Source: Burkholderiales bacterium (GTDB lineage Bacteria > Pseudomonadota > Gammaproteobacteria > Burkholderiales > Burkholderiaceae_C). From it: a stretch of DNA of 64,000 nt. The notes under the pieces are model-generated. The model saw only the letters and a program-made list of their open reading frames with translations. It was not told the DNA's origin and searched no databases. Both the position numbers and the translations under genes were made by a program. Shown in pieces: positions 1-12,479 of the stretch; positions within the stretch are counted from its first letter, which is position 1, and each line of letters begins with the position of its first letter. The stretch covers positions 56,464-120,463 of the forward strand of contig JAGWTP010000002.1 of assembly GCA_028868895.1 (NCBI GenBank), read 5' to 3'.

Positions 1-86
1 TGGCGCTGATCGACCACGAACAATGTGGACGACAGCACCAGCAGCACCAGCAACGCGGCGCCGACCATCAGGACAATTCGATTCAT
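1..86 (-). CDS. hflC: HflC, N-terminal fragment (partial)
   Basis: Only the first 28 or so codons are in the window. They read MNRIVLMVGAALLVLLVLSS and continue as a hydrophobic segment, the uncleaved N-terminal membrane anchor expected of HflC. It lies 20 bp downstream of hflK on the same strand, its standard partner. HflK and HflC form a large periplasm-facing SPFH complex that surrounds and modulates the FtsH protease. The rest of the gene runs off the left edge. Confidence 0.85.
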   Translation of the reverse strand, partial: MNRIVLMVGAALLVLLVLSSTLFVVDQR

Positions 87-106
87 GTTGTAGTTCTCCG
101 TGCGGC

Positions 107-1359
107 TCAGCGACCGTCGCGGTCACGGCTGCGCAGGTTGTCGCGCGAGCGCACATCGACGGCGCCGGGCGCCGGCGTGGTCTCGGTCGGTGGCGCAACC
201 GGTGTGGCTGCGGCCGGCACCGGTGCCGCCGCCTGTTGCAGCAACTTGTCGAGCGGCAGGTACAACAGGTTCGAGTTGTTGCGGGTGTCGACCAGCACCT
301 TGCTCACGTTGCTGTAGACCTGCTGCATCGTGTCGATGTACATGCGTTCGCGGGTCACCGCCGGTGCCTTCTGGTATTCGGTCAGCACGCTGCTGAAACG
401 CTGCGCGTCGCCTTCGGCCTGCGACACCACGCGCGACTTGTAGCCCTGCGCTTCCTCGCGCAGGCGTGCCGCGGTGCCTTGCGCCTTCGGGATCACGTCG
501 CTGGCATAGGCGAGACCCTCTTTCTTGAGCCGGTCGCCGTCCTGACCGGCCTTCAAGGTGTCTTCGAACGCGGCCTGCACCTGCTCGGGCGGCTCCACGC
601 TTTGCAGATTGACGTTGACGACGAGGATCCCCGCCTTGAGACGGTCGAGCTGGTTCTGTACCGACTTGACAAGGTCGGCCGCGATCGCATCGCGCTGCTC
701 ATACAGCACCGAATCGATCTTGCTCTTGCCGACGATCTCGCGCACTGCCGACTCGGCGGCCAGCGTCACGGCCTCCTCGGGGTCGCGGTTCTCGAACAGG
801 AACGCGCGCGCGTCTTTCAGGCGGTACTGCACCGTGAAACGGATGTCGACGATGTTCTCGTCCTGCGTCAGCATCGACGAGTCGCGCAGCCCGGTGGCCG
901 CGATCACCGCGCTGCGACCCACTTCACGCGAACGCAACTGCGTGAAGTTGACCGTCTCGTTGGCCTGGAACGGATACGGCATGCGCCACTGGAAGCCGGC
1001 ATCGACCGTGTGGCTGTACTTGCCGAACGACGTGACCACCGCCTGCTGGCCTTCCTGAACGATGAAGAAGCCGCTGCCGAGCCAGATCAGCACCACCACG
1101 CCGGCGATCAATGCGGCGCCGATGCCGGCATTCTTCATGTCGGGCTGGAAGCTCGGGCCGCCGCCACCATCGCCGGAACCGCCGTTGCGTGGTCCGCCGC
1201 CCTTGCGCCCGAACAGGCCAGTGAGCTTGCGGTTGAAATCGCGCCACAGCTCGTCGAGGTCGGGCGGCCCATCGCCTCGCCCGCCGGCGTTCAGGATCCA
1301 GCCGACCGCGCGCGCGCGCAGGCGGGCGAATCGGTGCTCGGTAGTCGAATGGCTCATGG

Positions 1360-1363
<4 letters not shown>
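107..1363 (-). CDS. hflK: HflK, FtsH-modulating SPFH membrane protein
   Basis: 418 aa. A Gly-rich cytoplasmic N-terminus (about residues 50-70) precedes one transmembrane helix at about 79-101, followed by the band-7/SPFH domain beginning FIVQEGQQAVV and a long Ala/Glu/Gln-rich helical region. The C-terminal tail is Pro/Ala/Thr-rich and ends in charged residues. With HflC it forms the HflKC cage around FtsH. The start overlaps the end of hflX by 4 bp, so translation is probably coupled. A second ATG two codons in (MSHSTTEH) is an equally possible start; neither has a strong Shine-Dalgarno sequence. Confidence 0.93.
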
Positions 1364-2637
<1,274 letters not shown>

Positions 2638-2662
2638 GGTGCGAGGCGTCGGGGGATGATGC

Positions 2663-2908
2663 TCAAGCCGCCGGCTCGGCCGGTTCGGAGGCGTGGAAGT
2701 TCACCGCCCGGCCCGGCACGACCGTAGATATCGCGTGCTTGTAGACCATCTGCGTCACCGTATTGCGCAGCAGCACCACGTACTGATCGAAAGACTCGAT
2801 GTGGCCCTGTAATTTGATCCCGTTGACAAGGTAGATCGAAACCGGAACGTGCTCCTTGCGCAGCAGGTTCAGGAACGGGTCTTGTAGAAGTTGCCCTTTG
2901 TTGCTCAC
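2663..2908 (-). CDS. hfq: Hfq RNA chaperone
   Basis: 81 aa. This is the compact Sm-like fold: Sm1 begins at [19 protein letters not shown], and Sm2 includes the diagnostic YKHA (in [14 protein letters not shown]). Hfq is a hexamer that anneals small RNAs to mRNAs. The C-terminal tail is only about a dozen residues, typical of betaproteobacteria and shorter than in E. coli. It is 25 bp upstream of hflX and 124 bp downstream of der, all in one direction. Confidence 0.96.
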   Translation of the reverse strand: MSNKGQLLQDPFLNLLRKEHVPVSIYLVNGIKLQGHIESFDQYVVLLRNTVTQMVYKHAISTVVPGRAVNFHASEPAEPAA

Positions 2909-3032
2909 GATATTCTCCGTGATGAAAGTTCGGAAGTTTTCACGTTAACACAGCGATGCCGCCGTACCGAGGATTTGCAGCAATGTCCCCAGGCGGCGAT
3001 TCCTCGCGCCGCCACGACCAGCGCAGCGGTCG

Positions 3033-4370
3033 TCATTCCTTGTCGAACGGATTGCGCGACGAGCGCATCTCGATTCGCATCGGCGTGCCGGTGAGCTTGA
3101 AATGCTCGCGGAATCGGCCCTCGAGGAAGCGCTTGTAGGAGTCGGTGATGTGGTCCAGCGAGTTGCCGTGGATCACGATCAGCGGCGGGTTCATGCCGCC
3201 CTGGTGGGCGTAGCGCAACTTGGGCCGGAACGCGCCCGCGCGCTTGGGCGCCTGGTGTTCGACCGCCTCCTGCAGCAGCCGCGTCAGCACCGGCGTGGGC
3301 ATTTTCTTGATCGCCGAGGCGTGCGCATCGCCGATCGCCTTCCAGACCGGACCCAGGCCCTGGCGCTTGATGGCGGAAATGTGCAGCACTGGCGCGAACT
3401 TCAGGAAGGCCAGGCGCTGCTCGATCGAGCGTTGCAGCGTCTGCTTCTGGTAGTCGTCGACCGCGTCCCATTTGTTCACGGCCAGCGCGACCGCCCGGCC
3501 GCTCTCGAGGATGTAGCCGGCGATGTGCGCGTCCTGGTCGGTCACGCCCTGGGTGGCGTCGAGCAGCAGCAGCACCACATTGGCATCGGCGATCGCCTGC
3601 AGCGTCTTGACGACCGAGAACTTCTCGATCGCCTCGAACACCTTGCCCTTGCGGCGCAGCCCGGCGGTGTCGATCAACTCGAACTTCTGGCCGCCGCGCT
3701 CGAACGGCACGGTGATCGCATCGCGGGTGGTGCCGGGCTGGTCGAACGCGACCAGCCGCTCTTCGCCGAGCCAGGTGTTGATCAGCGTCGACTTGCCCAC
3801 GTTCGGCCGGCCGGCCACCGCCAGGCGGATCGGCTTGTCGGCAGAAGGCTCGGTGTCGTCGGCGTCGTCGAACTCGAAATGCGCCAGCGCCGCGTCGGTC
3901 AGGCTGCGAATGCCCTGGCCGTGCGCGGCCGAGATCGGGTGCGGCTCGCCCAGGCCGAGCTCGAAGAATTCGGCCAGCAGCGGCGACTCCTGCATGCCCT
4001 CGGCCTTGTTGACCGCGAGCACGACCTTCTTGCCGACCGAACGCAGGTAGCGCGCGATGTCATGGTCCTGCCCGGACACACCCGAGCGCACGTCGACGAC
4101 GAAGATCACCGCATCGGCCTCGGCCACGGCCTGGCGCGTCTGCTTGGCCATCTCCTTGACGATGCCGGTGGGGCTGTCGGGCTCGAAGCCGCCGGTGTCG
4201 ACGACGATGAACTCGTGCTCGCCGCTGCGCCCGTCGCCGTAGTGGCGGTCGCGCGTCAGTCCGGAGAAGTCGGCCACGATCGCGTCGCGGCTCTTCGTCA
4301 TGCGGTTGAACAGCGTCGACTTGCCCACATTGGGGCGGCCGACGATGGCGATGACCGGTTTCATCGGCAA
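3033..4370 (-). CDS. der: Der (EngA), tandem-GTPase for 50S assembly
   Basis: 445 aa with two G domains: P-loops GRPNVGKS at 11-18 and GRPNVGKS at 187-194, G4 NKAE near 121 and NKWD near 299, and a C-terminal KH-like domain from about 355. The linker between the G domains is acidic ([13 protein letters not shown]). Der is an essential 50S biogenesis GTPase. A second ATG two codons in (MKPVIAIVG) is also a possible start. It sits 16 bp after bamB, the standard bamB-der arrangement. Confidence 0.96.
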   Translation of the reverse strand: MPMKPVIAIVGRPNVGKSTLFNRMTKSRDAIVADFSGLTRDRHYGDGRSGEHEFIVVDTGGFEPDSPTGIVKEMAKQTRQAVAEADAVIFVVDVRSGVSGQDHDIARYLRSVGKKVVLAVNKAEGMQESPLLAEFFELGLGEPHPISAAHGQGIRSLTDAALAHFEFDDADDTEPSADKPIRLAVAGRPNVGKSTLINTWLGEERLVAFDQPGTTRDAITVPFERGGQKFELIDTAGLRRKGKVFEAIEKFSVVKTLQAIADANVVLLLLDATQGVTDQDAHIAGYILESGRAVALAVNKWDAVDDYQKQTLQRSIEQRLAFLKFAPVLHISAIKRQGLGPVWKAIGDAHASAIKKMPTPVLTRLLQEAVEHQAPKRAGAFRPKLRYAHQGGMNPPLIVIHGNSLDHITDSYKRFLEGRFREHFKLTGTPMRIEMRSSRNPFDKE

Positions 4371-4386
4371 CCTGACCCCTGGGCGG

Positions 4387-5523
4387 CTACGGACGGAAGG
4401 CGAACAGGCCGCCGTTGCGTGTCACGACCAGCATGGTCGAGCCCGAAGCCACCGGCTTCGCGACGACCGCGCTGCCGTCGGTGGGCAGGCGCAGTTGCGC
4501 CGCGCCGGTGTCGCGCGCCAGCCAGTGCACGGTGCCATCGGAGTCGCCGAACACCACCGTCTTGCCGATGCTCAGCGGCGCGCTCAGGCCGCGGTACTGG
4601 AGCTTGTCGGAGGTCCAGGCCATCTCGCCGGTCTGGGTTTTCCATGCCGTGATGCGGTCGGATGCATCGGCACCGTACACGTACCGGTCGTCGGCGGCGA
4701 CGGCTTCGATGCCACCGACGTTCTTGGTCCAGACCACAGCGCCGCGCTCGGCATCGACGCAGCCGACCGACGCCTGGAACGAGCGTGCACAGATCAAGTC
4801 ACCGACACGAGCTGCCGGGCCGACCAGATCGGCCAATCGTTCGATCTCGTTGGCGCCGCGCGGCGACCCGACCGCGACCTCCCAGCGCACGCTGCCGCGC
4901 AACGGATCGACACCCGCCATGCGCGGGCCCTGGCCGACGATCAGGGTGTTCTTGAACGGCGCCAGCACACCCGATTGCGCCAGCGTCAGCGGGTCGCCGG
5001 GCCGCTGCAGCGACCAGAGCTTGCGGCCATCGACTTCGTCGAAGGCCTGCACCATGCGGTCCACGCCGAGTACGAACACGCGTTCGCCGGCCACCAGCGG
5101 CGCGGTGGCCACACGGGTGCCGAGCGGCTTGCGCCACTTGACCGTGCCTTGATCGAACACGACCAGTTCACCGTCGCGGGTGACCACGGCCGCATAGCGG
5201 CCATCGCTGCCGACACCGGCGCTGAGCTTTGCGCCGGCGTTCCCGCGCCAGATTTCGCGGCCCGTTTGCGCGTCGAGCGCGAGCACGGTGCCGTCGTCGC
5301 CCGCCACCGTGAACACGCCCTTGGTGACCGCGACCTCGAGCGGGAACTTCACGCCCTCGATGCGCTGGCTCCAGGCCACACTGCCGCCGATCTTGGGCGT
5401 CAGCGGCTCGAGCGGCTGCGGCTTGGGTCTGCTGCTGCTCGCGCAACCGGCAACGACCAAGGCCACTGCCAGCGTCACGACCAGCCGCATCGACCGGCGC
5501 ACCGCGCTGATGGGCGAAGTCAT
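4387..5523 (-). CDS. bamB: BamB, outer-membrane assembly lipoprotein
   Basis: 378 aa. The signal peptide ends at a lipobox VVAGC, giving a lipidated Cys after about residue 28. The mature protein is a beta-propeller of PQQ-like repeats (for example [52 protein letters not shown]). BamB helps BamA insert outer-membrane beta-barrel proteins. The start ATG overlaps the stop of the upstream YfgM-like gene (ATGA). The true start may be the Met at residue 12 (MRLVVTLAV), which would give a more conventional signal peptide. Confidence 0.94.
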   Translation of the reverse strand: MTSPISAVRRSMRLVVTLAVALVVAGCASSSRPKPQPLEPLTPKIGGSVAWSQRIEGVKFPLEVAVTKGVFTVAGDDGTVLALDAQTGREIWRGNAGAKLSAGVGSDGRYAAVVTRDGELVVFDQGTVKWRKPLGTRVATAPLVAGERVFVLGVDRMVQAFDEVDGRKLWSLQRPGDPLTLAQSGVLAPFKNTLIVGQGPRMAGVDPLRGSVRWEVAVGSPRGANEIERLADLVGPAARVGDLICARSFQASVGCVDAERGAVVWTKNVGGIEAVAADDRYVYGADASDRITAWKTQTGEMAWTSDKLQYRGLSAPLSIGKTVVFGDSDGTVHWLARDTGAAQLRLPTDGSAVVAKPVASGSTMLVVTRNGGLFAFRP

Positions 5524-6194
5524 CGGCTCACCTCGGCGGCGGACGCCGCGTCGGCCGGCGCCGCACCCAGCGCCACCAACTTGGCGTCGATCAGCCGGCG
5601 GTAGTCGACCTTCGGGTCCATCGCCTTCCAGGCCTTCGTGTACGCGGCCTTGGCCTCGTCCTTCTTGCCTTGCGCCAGCAACACGTCGCCACGCCGGTCA
5701 TCGGCCAACGCCGCGAAATCGGGGGCCGTGGCGGCGTCGAGCTGCTTGAGCGCGTCGTCGTACTTCTTCTGGTCGAGCAGGATGCCCGCGGCACGCAGGT
5801 GGGCGATGGTCTGGTATTCGACTTCGACGGCGTTGGTGCCGACCCACGCCAGCGTGGCCAGCGCGGCGTCGGACTGCCCCTTGTCGAATTGCACCTTGGC
5901 GGCCAGCAGCCCGCCCTGTTCGGTGTAGGCCGTGCGCGGATAGTTCGACTTCATGTCGGCGAACACACGGCCGGCCTGATCGGCGTCGCCCGCCTGGGCG
6001 GCCTTGTCGAGCTGGTCGAACATCGAACCGGCCTTGACGGCCTGGTCGCGTTGCCACCAATGCCAGCCGTTCCACGCCGCGAACGCGGCGAGCACCGCGA
6101 TCAGCGTCCAGGTGAGGAGAGTGCCGTAGCGCTTCCAGAACGCCTTGAGCTGGTCGAGCTGTTCTTGTTCTTCGAGATCGAGGGGGGTGGCCAT
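5520..6194 (-). CDS. yfgM: YfgM-like tetratricopeptide membrane protein
   Basis: 224 aa. An acidic N-terminus (MATPLDLEEQEQLDQLKAFW) is followed by one transmembrane helix at about 24-45 and periplasmic TPR-like repeats. This is the UPF0070/YfgM architecture; YfgM links the Sec translocon to periplasmic chaperones. The start was chosen at MATPLDLEE because that is the conserved family start; upstream in-frame codons overlap hisS and look non-coding. It lies between hisS and bamB, the usual conserved order. Confidence 0.88.
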   Translation of the reverse strand: MATPLDLEEQEQLDQLKAFWKRYGTLLTWTLIAVLAAFAAWNGWHWWQRDQAVKAGSMFDQLDKAAQAGDADQAGRVFADMKSNYPRTAYTEQGGLLAAKVQFDKGQSDAALATLAWVGTNAVEVEYQTIAHLRAAGILLDQKKYDDALKQLDAATAPDFAALADDRRGDVLLAQGKKDEAKAAYTKAWKAMDPKVDYRRLIDAKLVALGAAPADAASAAEVSR

Positions 6195-6234
6195 TGAAGA
6201 TCGGGTCCGAGGCGGGTTTCGGGAGAAGGCGGGA

Positions 6235-7545
6235 TTATGCGTTGCGCAGTTCGGCCGCCCAGGCGCCCGCCTGCGCCAGCGGCAGGCAGCGCTGGGGGGC
6301 GGACGCATCGCGCAGGGCCTTCAGGGCAACCTCGCCGCGTTCAAGTTCGTCGGCGCCGAAGATGAGCGCGTGGCGCGCACCGCTCGCGTCGGCACGCTTG
6401 AACTGGCTCTTCATGCTGCCCCAGCCCTCGCCGCTGGCCGCGTGCATCAGCACCGACACGCCGGCAGCGCGCAAGACCTCGCAAGTCGCGACCGCCACGC
6501 CCAAAGCCTGGGCAGCCGGAACAATGGCATAGACATCGGGTGCGACGGCCGGCGGCTGCACACCCACCGCATCGAGCAGCAGCAACATGCGCTCGATGCC
6601 CATGCCCCAGCCGACCGCCGGTGTGCGCTTGCCGCCGAGCTGCTCGAACAGGCCGTCGTAGCGGCCACCGCCGCACACCGTGCCCTGCGAGCCGAGCTTG
6701 TCGGTGATCCACTCGAACACGGTCAGGTTGTAGTAGTCCATGCCGCGAACCAGACGCGGGTTGATGCGGTAGGCCTGGCCGACCGCGTCGAGCGCGGCGC
6801 GCACCGCGTTCAAGTGCGCAAGCGATGCCTCGCCGAGAAACTCGATCAATTGCGGTGCGGCTTCGACGACCGCCTGCATCCTCGGATTCTTGGTGTCGAG
6901 GATGCGCAGCGGATTGCTGTGCAGGCGGCGCCTGGCCTCTTCGTCGAGCAGGTCGGCGTGCGCCTCGAAGTGTGCGATCAGCGCAGCGCGGTGCGCCAGG
7001 CGCTCGGCCGGCTGGCCCAGGCTGTTGAGTTCGAGCCGCACGTCGCCGTCGTCCAGCCCCAGGTCGCGCAGGAGCGCGCGGCACATCAGGATCTGCTCGG
7101 CATCGACATCGGGGCCCGAGTAGCCGAGTGCCTCGACGTCGATCTGGTGAAACTGCCGGTAGCGGCCCTTCTGCGGGCGCTCATGGCGAAACAGCGCCAC
7201 GTTCGACCAGACCCGCATCGGACCGTTGTAGAGCGCGTTGTGCTCGACCATCGCACGCACGATGCCGGCGGTGGCCTCCGGGCGCAGCGTGAGGCGGTCG
7301 CCGTTCATGGAGTCCTCGAAGGAGTACATCTCCTTCTCGACGATGTCGGTCACCTCGCCCAGGCCTCGCACGAACAGCGCCGTCGCTTCGACGATCGGCG
7401 TGCGCACGTTGGCGTAGCCGTAGCGCGCCATCAGCGCCCGCACCTTGGTTTCGAACCACTCCCAGCGCGCGGACTCGGGCGGCAGGATGTCGTTCATTCC
7501 CTTGACGGCTTGCAGGGCGACGGGCTTCGTGTTTTGTTCAGCCAT
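6235..7545 (-). CDS. hisS: Histidyl-tRNA synthetase
   Basis: 436 aa from the chosen ATG ([23 protein letters not shown]). Class II synthetase motifs are visible: motif 1 region [13 protein letters not shown], motif 2 [12 protein letters not shown] with [16 protein letters not shown], the HisA signature [13 protein letters not shown], and motif 3 [10 protein letters not shown]; an anticodon-binding domain follows. It charges tRNA-His. An in-frame GTG 45 bp upstream at 7590 is possible but adds residues unlike the family. It lies 40 bp before yfgM. Confidence 0.95.
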   Translation of the reverse strand: MAEQNTKPVALQAVKGMNDILPPESARWEWFETKVRALMARYGYANVRTPIVEATALFVRGLGEVTDIVEKEMYSFEDSMNGDRLTLRPEATAGIVRAMVEHNALYNGPMRVWSNVALFRHERPQKGRYRQFHQIDVEALGYSGPDVDAEQILMCRALLRDLGLDDGDVRLELNSLGQPAERLAHRAALIAHFEAHADLLDEEARRRLHSNPLRILDTKNPRMQAVVEAAPQLIEFLGEASLAHLNAVRAALDAVGQAYRINPRLVRGMDYYNLTVFEWITDKLGSQGTVCGGGRYDGLFEQLGGKRTPAVGWGMGIERMLLLLDAVGVQPPAVAPDVYAIVPAAQALGVAVATCEVLRAAGVSVLMHAASGEGWGSMKSQFKRADASGARHALIFGADELERGEVALKALRDASAPQRCLPLAQAGAWAAELRNA

Positions 7546-7686
7546 GGATTCGATGGAAGTTAGTGCGGCGTGTGATGCTGTCTCTGCCACCCAGACGCGT
7601 AGGCACCAGGAAAGTGACTTCTGAAAGTCTTGGCGCCGTTGCGCCTTGGTGCCGAATGACCCGGTGGGTCTATCGGCGCAACGCCG

Positions 7687-8988
7687 TCAATGCGATGCCG
7701 TCGCCGCGCCAAAACGCTTTTCGATGTAGTCCTCGACCAGCGTCTGGAACTCGCGGGCGATGCCCTCGCCACGCAGGGTCAGCGCCTTCTCGCCATCGAT
7801 GAACACCGGCGCGGCCGGCGCCTCGCCGGTGCCCGGCAGGCTGATGCCGATGTCGGCGTGTTTGCTTTCGCCCGGGCCATTGACGATGCAACCCATCACC
7901 GCGACCTTCATCGTCTCGACGCCGGGGTAGCGCGCCTTCCAGACCGGCATCTGCGCGCGCAGGAAGTCATCGATCTGCTTGGCCAGTTCCTGGAACGTGG
8001 TGCTGGTGGTGCGGCCGCAACCGGGGCAGGCAGTCACGCTCGGGTTGAATGCTCGCAGCCCGAGCGACTGCAGGATCTCGAGCGCGACCACCACCTCTTG
8101 CGTGCGCGCCTCGCCCGGTTGCGGGGTGAGCGAGACCCGGATCGTGTCGCCGATGCCCTCCTGCAGCAGCACCGCGAGCGCCGCGGTCGAGGCCACCGTG
8201 CCCTTGGTGCCCATGCCGGCCTCGGTCAGGCCCAGGTGCAGCGCGTAATCGCAGCGCGCGGCCAAGGCCCGGTAGACACTGATCAAGTCCTGCACGCCCG
8301 ACATCTTGCACGACAGGATGATCTGGTCCGCCCGCAGGCCGATCGCCTGCGCGCGACGCGCCGACTGGATCGCCGACGTGAGGATCGCGCGGTACATGAT
8401 CTGCCGCGGTTCGAACGGCTCGGCGAGGCGGGCGTTGTCGTCCATCATCTGGGTCAGCAGCTCCTGGTCGAGGCTGCCCCAGTTGACGCCGATGCGCACC
8501 GGCTTGTCGTACTTTGCGGCCACTTCGACCATTTGCGCGAACTGTCGGTCGTGCTTGTCGCCCTTGCCCACGTTGCCGGGGTTGATGCGGTACTTCGAGA
8601 GCGCTTCGGCGCACGCCGGGTGCTCGGTCAGCAGGCGATGGCCGTTGTAGTGAAAGTCGCCGATCAGCGGCACGTCGATGCCCATGCGATCGAGCTGCTC
8701 GCGGATGTAAGGCACGGCGGCGGCGGCCTCGGGGGTGTTGACCGTGATGCGCACCAGCTCGGAGCCCGCGATCGCCAGCTCCTTGACCTGGATCGCGGTG
8801 CCGATGGCGTCGACCGTGTCGGTGTTGGTCATCGCCTGCACACGCACCGGCGCGCCACCTCCCACCGTGACCACACGAGAACCCCAACGCACAGGCACCT
8901 GACGGGAGCGGTGCGATGCGGGTACGGCAGGCTCGACGAAATCGTCGAGGGTTGCCGACACTTTCGACAGCAGACTCGGATCACTCAT
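7687..8988 (-). CDS. ispG: IspG (GcpE), HMB-PP synthase
   Basis: 433 aa, the longer betaproteobacterial form. The core begins [32 protein letters not shown]. The [4Fe-4S] cysteines are in CPGCGRTT and GCIVNGPGE. It converts methylerythritol cyclodiphosphate to hydroxymethylbutenyl diphosphate in the MEP isoprenoid pathway, which ultimately feeds the squalene genes at 40451-43421. It is 15 bp downstream of rodZ and 141 bp upstream of hisS. Confidence 0.95.
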   Translation of the reverse strand: MSDPSLLSKVSATLDDFVEPAVPASHRSRQVPVRWGSRVVTVGGGAPVRVQAMTNTDTVDAIGTAIQVKELAIAGSELVRITVNTPEAAAAVPYIREQLDRMGIDVPLIGDFHYNGHRLLTEHPACAEALSKYRINPGNVGKGDKHDRQFAQMVEVAAKYDKPVRIGVNWGSLDQELLTQMMDDNARLAEPFEPRQIMYRAILTSAIQSARRAQAIGLRADQIILSCKMSGVQDLISVYRALAARCDYALHLGLTEAGMGTKGTVASTAALAVLLQEGIGDTIRVSLTPQPGEARTQEVVVALEILQSLGLRAFNPSVTACPGCGRTTSTTFQELAKQIDDFLRAQMPVWKARYPGVETMKVAVMGCIVNGPGESKHADIGISLPGTGEAPAAPVFIDGEKALTLRGEGIAREFQTLVEDYIEKRFGAATASH

Positions 8989-9003
8989 GGTTGCGCGCCG
9001 GGT

Positions 9004-9909
9004 TTATTTGAGTTCGAGCTGGGCCACGTTGTTGCGCGCGAACGCGGCGAGCGCCACCGGTTCGCCACGGAACACCAGCTGCGTGCCAGCGGCATTGCCG
9101 ATGCGCAACTTCAGCGGCATGGCACCGTCGAGATCGACTTGCTCACCTGGCTGCACCATGCGCGAGATCAGCGAGTGCCCGCGTGCGTCGGTGACGTCGA
9201 TCCAAGATTGCGCCGTGGTTCGCAGTTGCAGCGCGGCGGGTGTCGGTGCCGCAGGTTCACCCGCGACAGGCGTTGCCGCGGTCGGTTCAGCCGCAGATGT
9301 CGCCCGTTGCATCGTCGTCGCATCAACGGCAGAGGCTGCGGGCTCGACGTTCGAGGTGGGCACGGCCTCGATGACGGCGCCGACCGGGCCGGCCGACGGC
9401 TCAGCGGCAGCACCGATCGCCGCCGATTCGACCGACCTCGTCGACTTCACCGAGTTCAAAAATGGCAGCCATCCGGCGGGCATCACGTACATCGCCGCCG
9501 CGGCGACGACCAGCAACGCGGCGAGCCAAAGGGTCGGGCTCGTCAAGCTCGCCCAATCTTTCGGAACGAAGCGCCCAGGACGCTCGCGAAATGGCGTGTT
9601 CAGGCCCTCGGCGACCTGCTCCAGCCGATGACCGTTGGGCGGTGGCAGCAGCGCCAGGATCGGACCCGGGTCGATCTTCAGCGTACGGCACACGGTTTGC
9701 GCCAGCGCGCGTGTGAAGGTGGCGTCGGGCAGCTGATCGATTCGGTCGGACTCGAGCAGTTCCAGCTTGCGCGGTACCACCTTGATGGCCGCGGCCAATG
9801 CCGCGATGTGCAGGCCCTGCGCCTGGCGGGCTTGGCGCAGCAGGGTACCGGCCGTGACGTCGTGCGCTGGCACCGCGTTGGTGGCCGCGGGGGACCCGGC
9901 TTCACTCAT
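9004..9909 (-). CDS. rodZ: RodZ-like helix-turn-helix/DUF4115 protein
   Basis: 301 aa from [13 protein letters not shown]. An N-terminal Cro/C1-type HTH (LLRQARQAQGLHIAALAAAIKVVPRKLELLESD, about residues 21-55) precedes a cytoplasmic linker, one transmembrane helix (LWLAALLVVAAAAMYVMPAGW), a Pro/Ala-rich periplasmic linker and a C-terminal DUF4115 domain (QSWIDVTDARGHSLISRMVQPGEQ). RodZ anchors MreB to the membrane for rod shape. The start overlaps the end of pilW by 8 bp. Longer upstream in-frame sequence is pilW antiframe and was excluded. Confidence 0.88.
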   Translation of the reverse strand: MSEAGSPAATNAVPAHDVTAGTLLRQARQAQGLHIAALAAAIKVVPRKLELLESDRIDQLPDATFTRALAQTVCRTLKIDPGPILALLPPPNGHRLEQVAEGLNTPFRERPGRFVPKDWASLTSPTLWLAALLVVAAAAMYVMPAGWLPFLNSVKSTRSVESAAIGAAAEPSAGPVGAVIEAVPTSNVEPAASAVDATTMQRATSAAEPTAATPVAGEPAAPTPAALQLRTTAQSWIDVTDARGHSLISRMVQPGEQVDLDGAMPLKLRIGNAAGTQLVFRGEPVALAAFARNNVAQLELK

Positions 9910-10726
9910 CGAACCTGCCCTGCTCGAAGGCCGCGGTTTCGCGTGAATCGGGGAACCGCTTGCGCAACTGATCGCCGAGTTCCTGCACGCCCGAGCGGTT
10001 TCCGAGCCGATGCTCGATGCGCGCCGCGAGCCACAGAGTCTGCGAGCCGACGAGCGTCGGAATGGCATTGACCCGGTTGATGTATTCACGGGCCCGCAGG
10101 TAGTCTCCGCGTCGGTACAGCACCTCGGCCAGGTTCACCGCGGTCGACGGATTGGCCGGATCGAGCCGGTAGGCGCGCAGCAACGTTACCTCGGACTCGG
10201 CCAGTTGCCCCGCAAAGGCCTGGCACACGCCTTTGGTCAGCATCGTGCGCGACTGCTCACGGTACTGTGGATCGGCGAGTGCCTGGTCGAACATCGCAGT
10301 GGCCTCGGCGTAGCGCTTCTTCTGGCACAGAAAGTAGCCGAAGTTCTGCATCGTGTCGGCGTCACGGGCGTTGAGCTGCAATGCGCGGCGAAAGCTGTCT
10401 TCGGCAAGCCGGTCGTCACCGAGGTTGGCGTAGATCAGGCCACGCAGGTTGTAGGCTTCGCCACGTGTCGGGTCGGCCTCGAGGGCGATCTTGACCTCGT
10501 CGAGCGCGGTGGTCATCTGGCCGCGGCCGAAGTAGCCGGCGGCCAGTTCCATGTGCAGACGGGCGCGCCGGCTCGCCTCGGTCTCGTCGGACGCGGTGGT
10601 GATGTCCTTGTCGTTGCGAACCGGGGAACTGGCTTCCAGGCCACGACTGGCGCACGCAGCCAACGCCGACGTCAACATGACTGCGGGCAGCCAGCGGCGT
10701 GCCCAACGCAAGATGGTAAGCGTCAC
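9902..10726 (-). CDS. pilW: PilW/PilF, type IV pilus biogenesis lipoprotein
   Basis: 274 aa, GTG start overlapping the rlmN stop by 4 bp (GTGA). The signal peptide has a lipobox-like SALAAC. Several TPR motifs follow ([51 protein letters not shown]). PilF/PilW is the outer-membrane pilotin for the PilQ secretin. The rlmN-pilW-rodZ-ispG-hisS order is widely conserved in proteobacteria. No other pilus genes are in the window. Confidence 0.87.
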   Translation of the reverse strand: MTLTILRWARRWLPAVMLTSALAACASRGLEASSPVRNDKDITTASDETEASRRARLHMELAAGYFGRGQMTTALDEVKIALEADPTRGEAYNLRGLIYANLGDDRLAEDSFRRALQLNARDADTMQNFGYFLCQKKRYAEATAMFDQALADPQYREQSRTMLTKGVCQAFAGQLAESEVTLLRAYRLDPANPSTAVNLAEVLYRRGDYLRAREYINRVNAIPTLVGSQTLWLAARIEHRLGNRSGVQELGDQLRKRFPDSRETAAFEQGRFDE

Positions 10727-11904
10727 GTGCGGGTCTCCAGTCGGTCGGCGTGGCCGGCCTGAATCGCGACGGCCGCGGCGGAGCCGACGCGGTGCAGTTG
10801 CACCGGCGCACGCGTCATGCGCACCTTGGCGTTGGTGCGATCCTGAACCTCGCCCGCAAGCTGTCCGCAGGCGGCGTCGATGTCCTCACCGCGCGTCTTG
10901 CGAACGGTGGCGACGAGACCGCCTTCTTGCAGCACGCGTGCAAATGCCGCGACGCGCTCGTTGGACGAGCGCTTCAGCCCGGACGCGGGGAACGGGTTGA
11001 ACGGAATCAGGTTGAACTTGCAGGACACACCGGTGGCCGGGTTGCCTACCAGCGCCAGCAACTCGCGCGCTTGCGCGTCGCTGTCGTTGACGCCGTCGAG
11101 CATGCAGTACTCGAAGGTGATGAAGTCGCGCGGTGCGTTGTCGAGGTAGTGGCGGCACGCAGCCAGCAACTGGTCGAGCGGGTGCTTTCGGTTCAAGGGC
11201 ACCAGACTGTCACGCAGCGCATCGTTGGGTGCGTGCAGCGACACCGCCAGCGCGACCGGGCAGTCGTGGCGCAGGCGGTCGATCATGCGCACCATGCCCG
11301 AGGTGGAAACGGTGACCCGGCGCCGCGACAGGCCGTAGCCGTGATCGTCGAGCATCATCCGCAGCGCCGGCAGCAACGCCGCATAGTTCTGCAACGGCTC
11401 TCCCATGCCCATCATCACGACGTTGCTGATGGCGCGCGTGCCCTCGGCAAGGCCCAGGCGCTGGCGCAAATGATGTTCGGCAAACCACAGCTGACCGACG
11501 ATCTCGCCGGTGGTCAGGTTGCGGCTGAAACCCTGGTGGCCGGTCGAACAGAAACGGCAGCCGACCGCGCAACCGGCCTGCGACGAAATGCACAAGGTGC
11601 CGCGGTCGTCCTCGGGAATGAACACGGTCTCGACGGCGTTGCCGCCGCCGACGTCGAACAGCCACTTGACCGTGCCATCGCTCGACGCCTGCTCGCTGAC
11701 GAGCGGCATCGCGCTCACGACGGCGCGGCCGGCAAGCTTGTCACGCAGCGACCTGGCGAGGTCCGACATCTGTGAGAAATCGGATGCACCTTTCTGGTGG
11801 ATCCAGCGGAACAACTGGGTCGCGCGAAACCGCTTCTCGCCGAGCTGCTCGCAATACGCAGCCAGCGCGTCGCGGTCGAGCTCGAGCAGGTTGGTCGCGG
11901 TCAT
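10723..11904 (-). CDS. rlmN: RlmN, 23S rRNA (A2503)/tRNA (A37) methyltransferase
   Basis: 393 aa radical-SAM enzyme. The cluster motif is in [20 protein letters not shown]; the C-terminal [13 protein letters not shown] stretch ([20 protein letters not shown]) and the conserved Cys in [12 protein letters not shown] follow. It makes 2-methyladenosine in 23S rRNA and tRNA. The last 25-30 residues past QLAGEVQD are less conserved. It starts 46 bp after ndk and is coupled to pilW. Confidence 0.95.
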   Translation of the reverse strand: MTATNLLELDRDALAAYCEQLGEKRFRATQLFRWIHQKGASDFSQMSDLARSLRDKLAGRAVVSAMPLVSEQASSDGTVKWLFDVGGGNAVETVFIPEDDRGTLCISSQAGCAVGCRFCSTGHQGFSRNLTTGEIVGQLWFAEHHLRQRLGLAEGTRAISNVVMMGMGEPLQNYAALLPALRMMLDDHGYGLSRRRVTVSTSGMVRMIDRLRHDCPVALAVSLHAPNDALRDSLVPLNRKHPLDQLLAACRHYLDNAPRDFITFEYCMLDGVNDSDAQARELLALVGNPATGVSCKFNLIPFNPFPASGLKRSSNERVAAFARVLQEGGLVATVRKTRGEDIDAACGQLAGEVQDRTNAKVRMTRAPVQLHRVGSAAAVAIQAGHADRLETRT

Positions 11905-11950
11905 GTCGAACCTGTTCAGACGACGCGCGCGGTGCGCACGGGCAGCGGAC

Positions 11951-12376
11951 TCACCGGCTGAAGACGTTCATTCCGGGAAAGAAGAACGCGATCTCCGTGG
12001 CGGCGGTCTCGGGCGCATCGGAACCGTGAACCGCGTTGGCGTCGATGCTGTCGGCGAAATCGGCGCGGATCGTGCCCTTCTCGGCCTTCTTGGGATCGGT
12101 CGCGCCCATCAGGTCGCGGTTCTTGGCGATCGCGCCTTCACCCTCGAGCGCCTGGATCATTACCGGGCCCGAGATCATGAACTCGACCAGATCCTTGAAG
12201 AACGGCCGGGCCTTGTGCACCGCGTAGAAGGCCTCGGCCTCGCCGCGCGACAGGTGCGCCATTCTTGCGGCCACGATCCTGAGGCCGGCGCCTTCGAAGC
12301 GGGCGTAGATCTGACCGATCACGTTCTTGGCGACAGCATCGGGTTTGATGATCGACAGCGTGCGCTCGATGGCCAT
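11951..12376 (-). CDS. ndk: Nucleoside diphosphate kinase
   Basis: 141 aa, the standard length. The family start [28 protein letters not shown] and the catalytic His in [20 protein letters not shown] are visible. It equilibrates nucleoside triphosphates via phospho-His. A purine-rich ribosome binding site (GGAGAG) precedes the ATG. It heads the long minus-strand run down to hflC and has a recognisable promoter at 12415-12442. Confidence 0.97.
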   Translation of the reverse strand: MAIERTLSIIKPDAVAKNVIGQIYARFEGAGLRIVAARMAHLSRGEAEAFYAVHKARPFFKDLVEFMISGPVMIQALEGEGAIAKNRDLMGATDPKKAEKGTIRADFADSIDANAVHGSDAPETAATEIAFFFPGMNVFSR

Positions 12377-12414
12377 TTTTTCTCTCCAGAGTCAGGTATT
12401 TTGCAAAGCCTTGA

Positions 12415-12442
12415 ATTGTAGCGTGCGGGCCCTTCCCGTCAT
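12415..12442 (-). promoter_or_regulatory. Candidate sigma-70 promoter for ndk
   Basis: On the minus strand, ATGACG (12437-12442) and TACAAT (12415-12420) are separated by 16 bp. Predicted initiation is near 12408, leaving a leader of about 32 nt with the ndk ribosome binding site. This is inferred from sequence only. Confidence 0.5.
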
Positions 12443-12479
12443 CGACAGGCGCGTCGATTCGCGCACCCGGCGAGCCGGA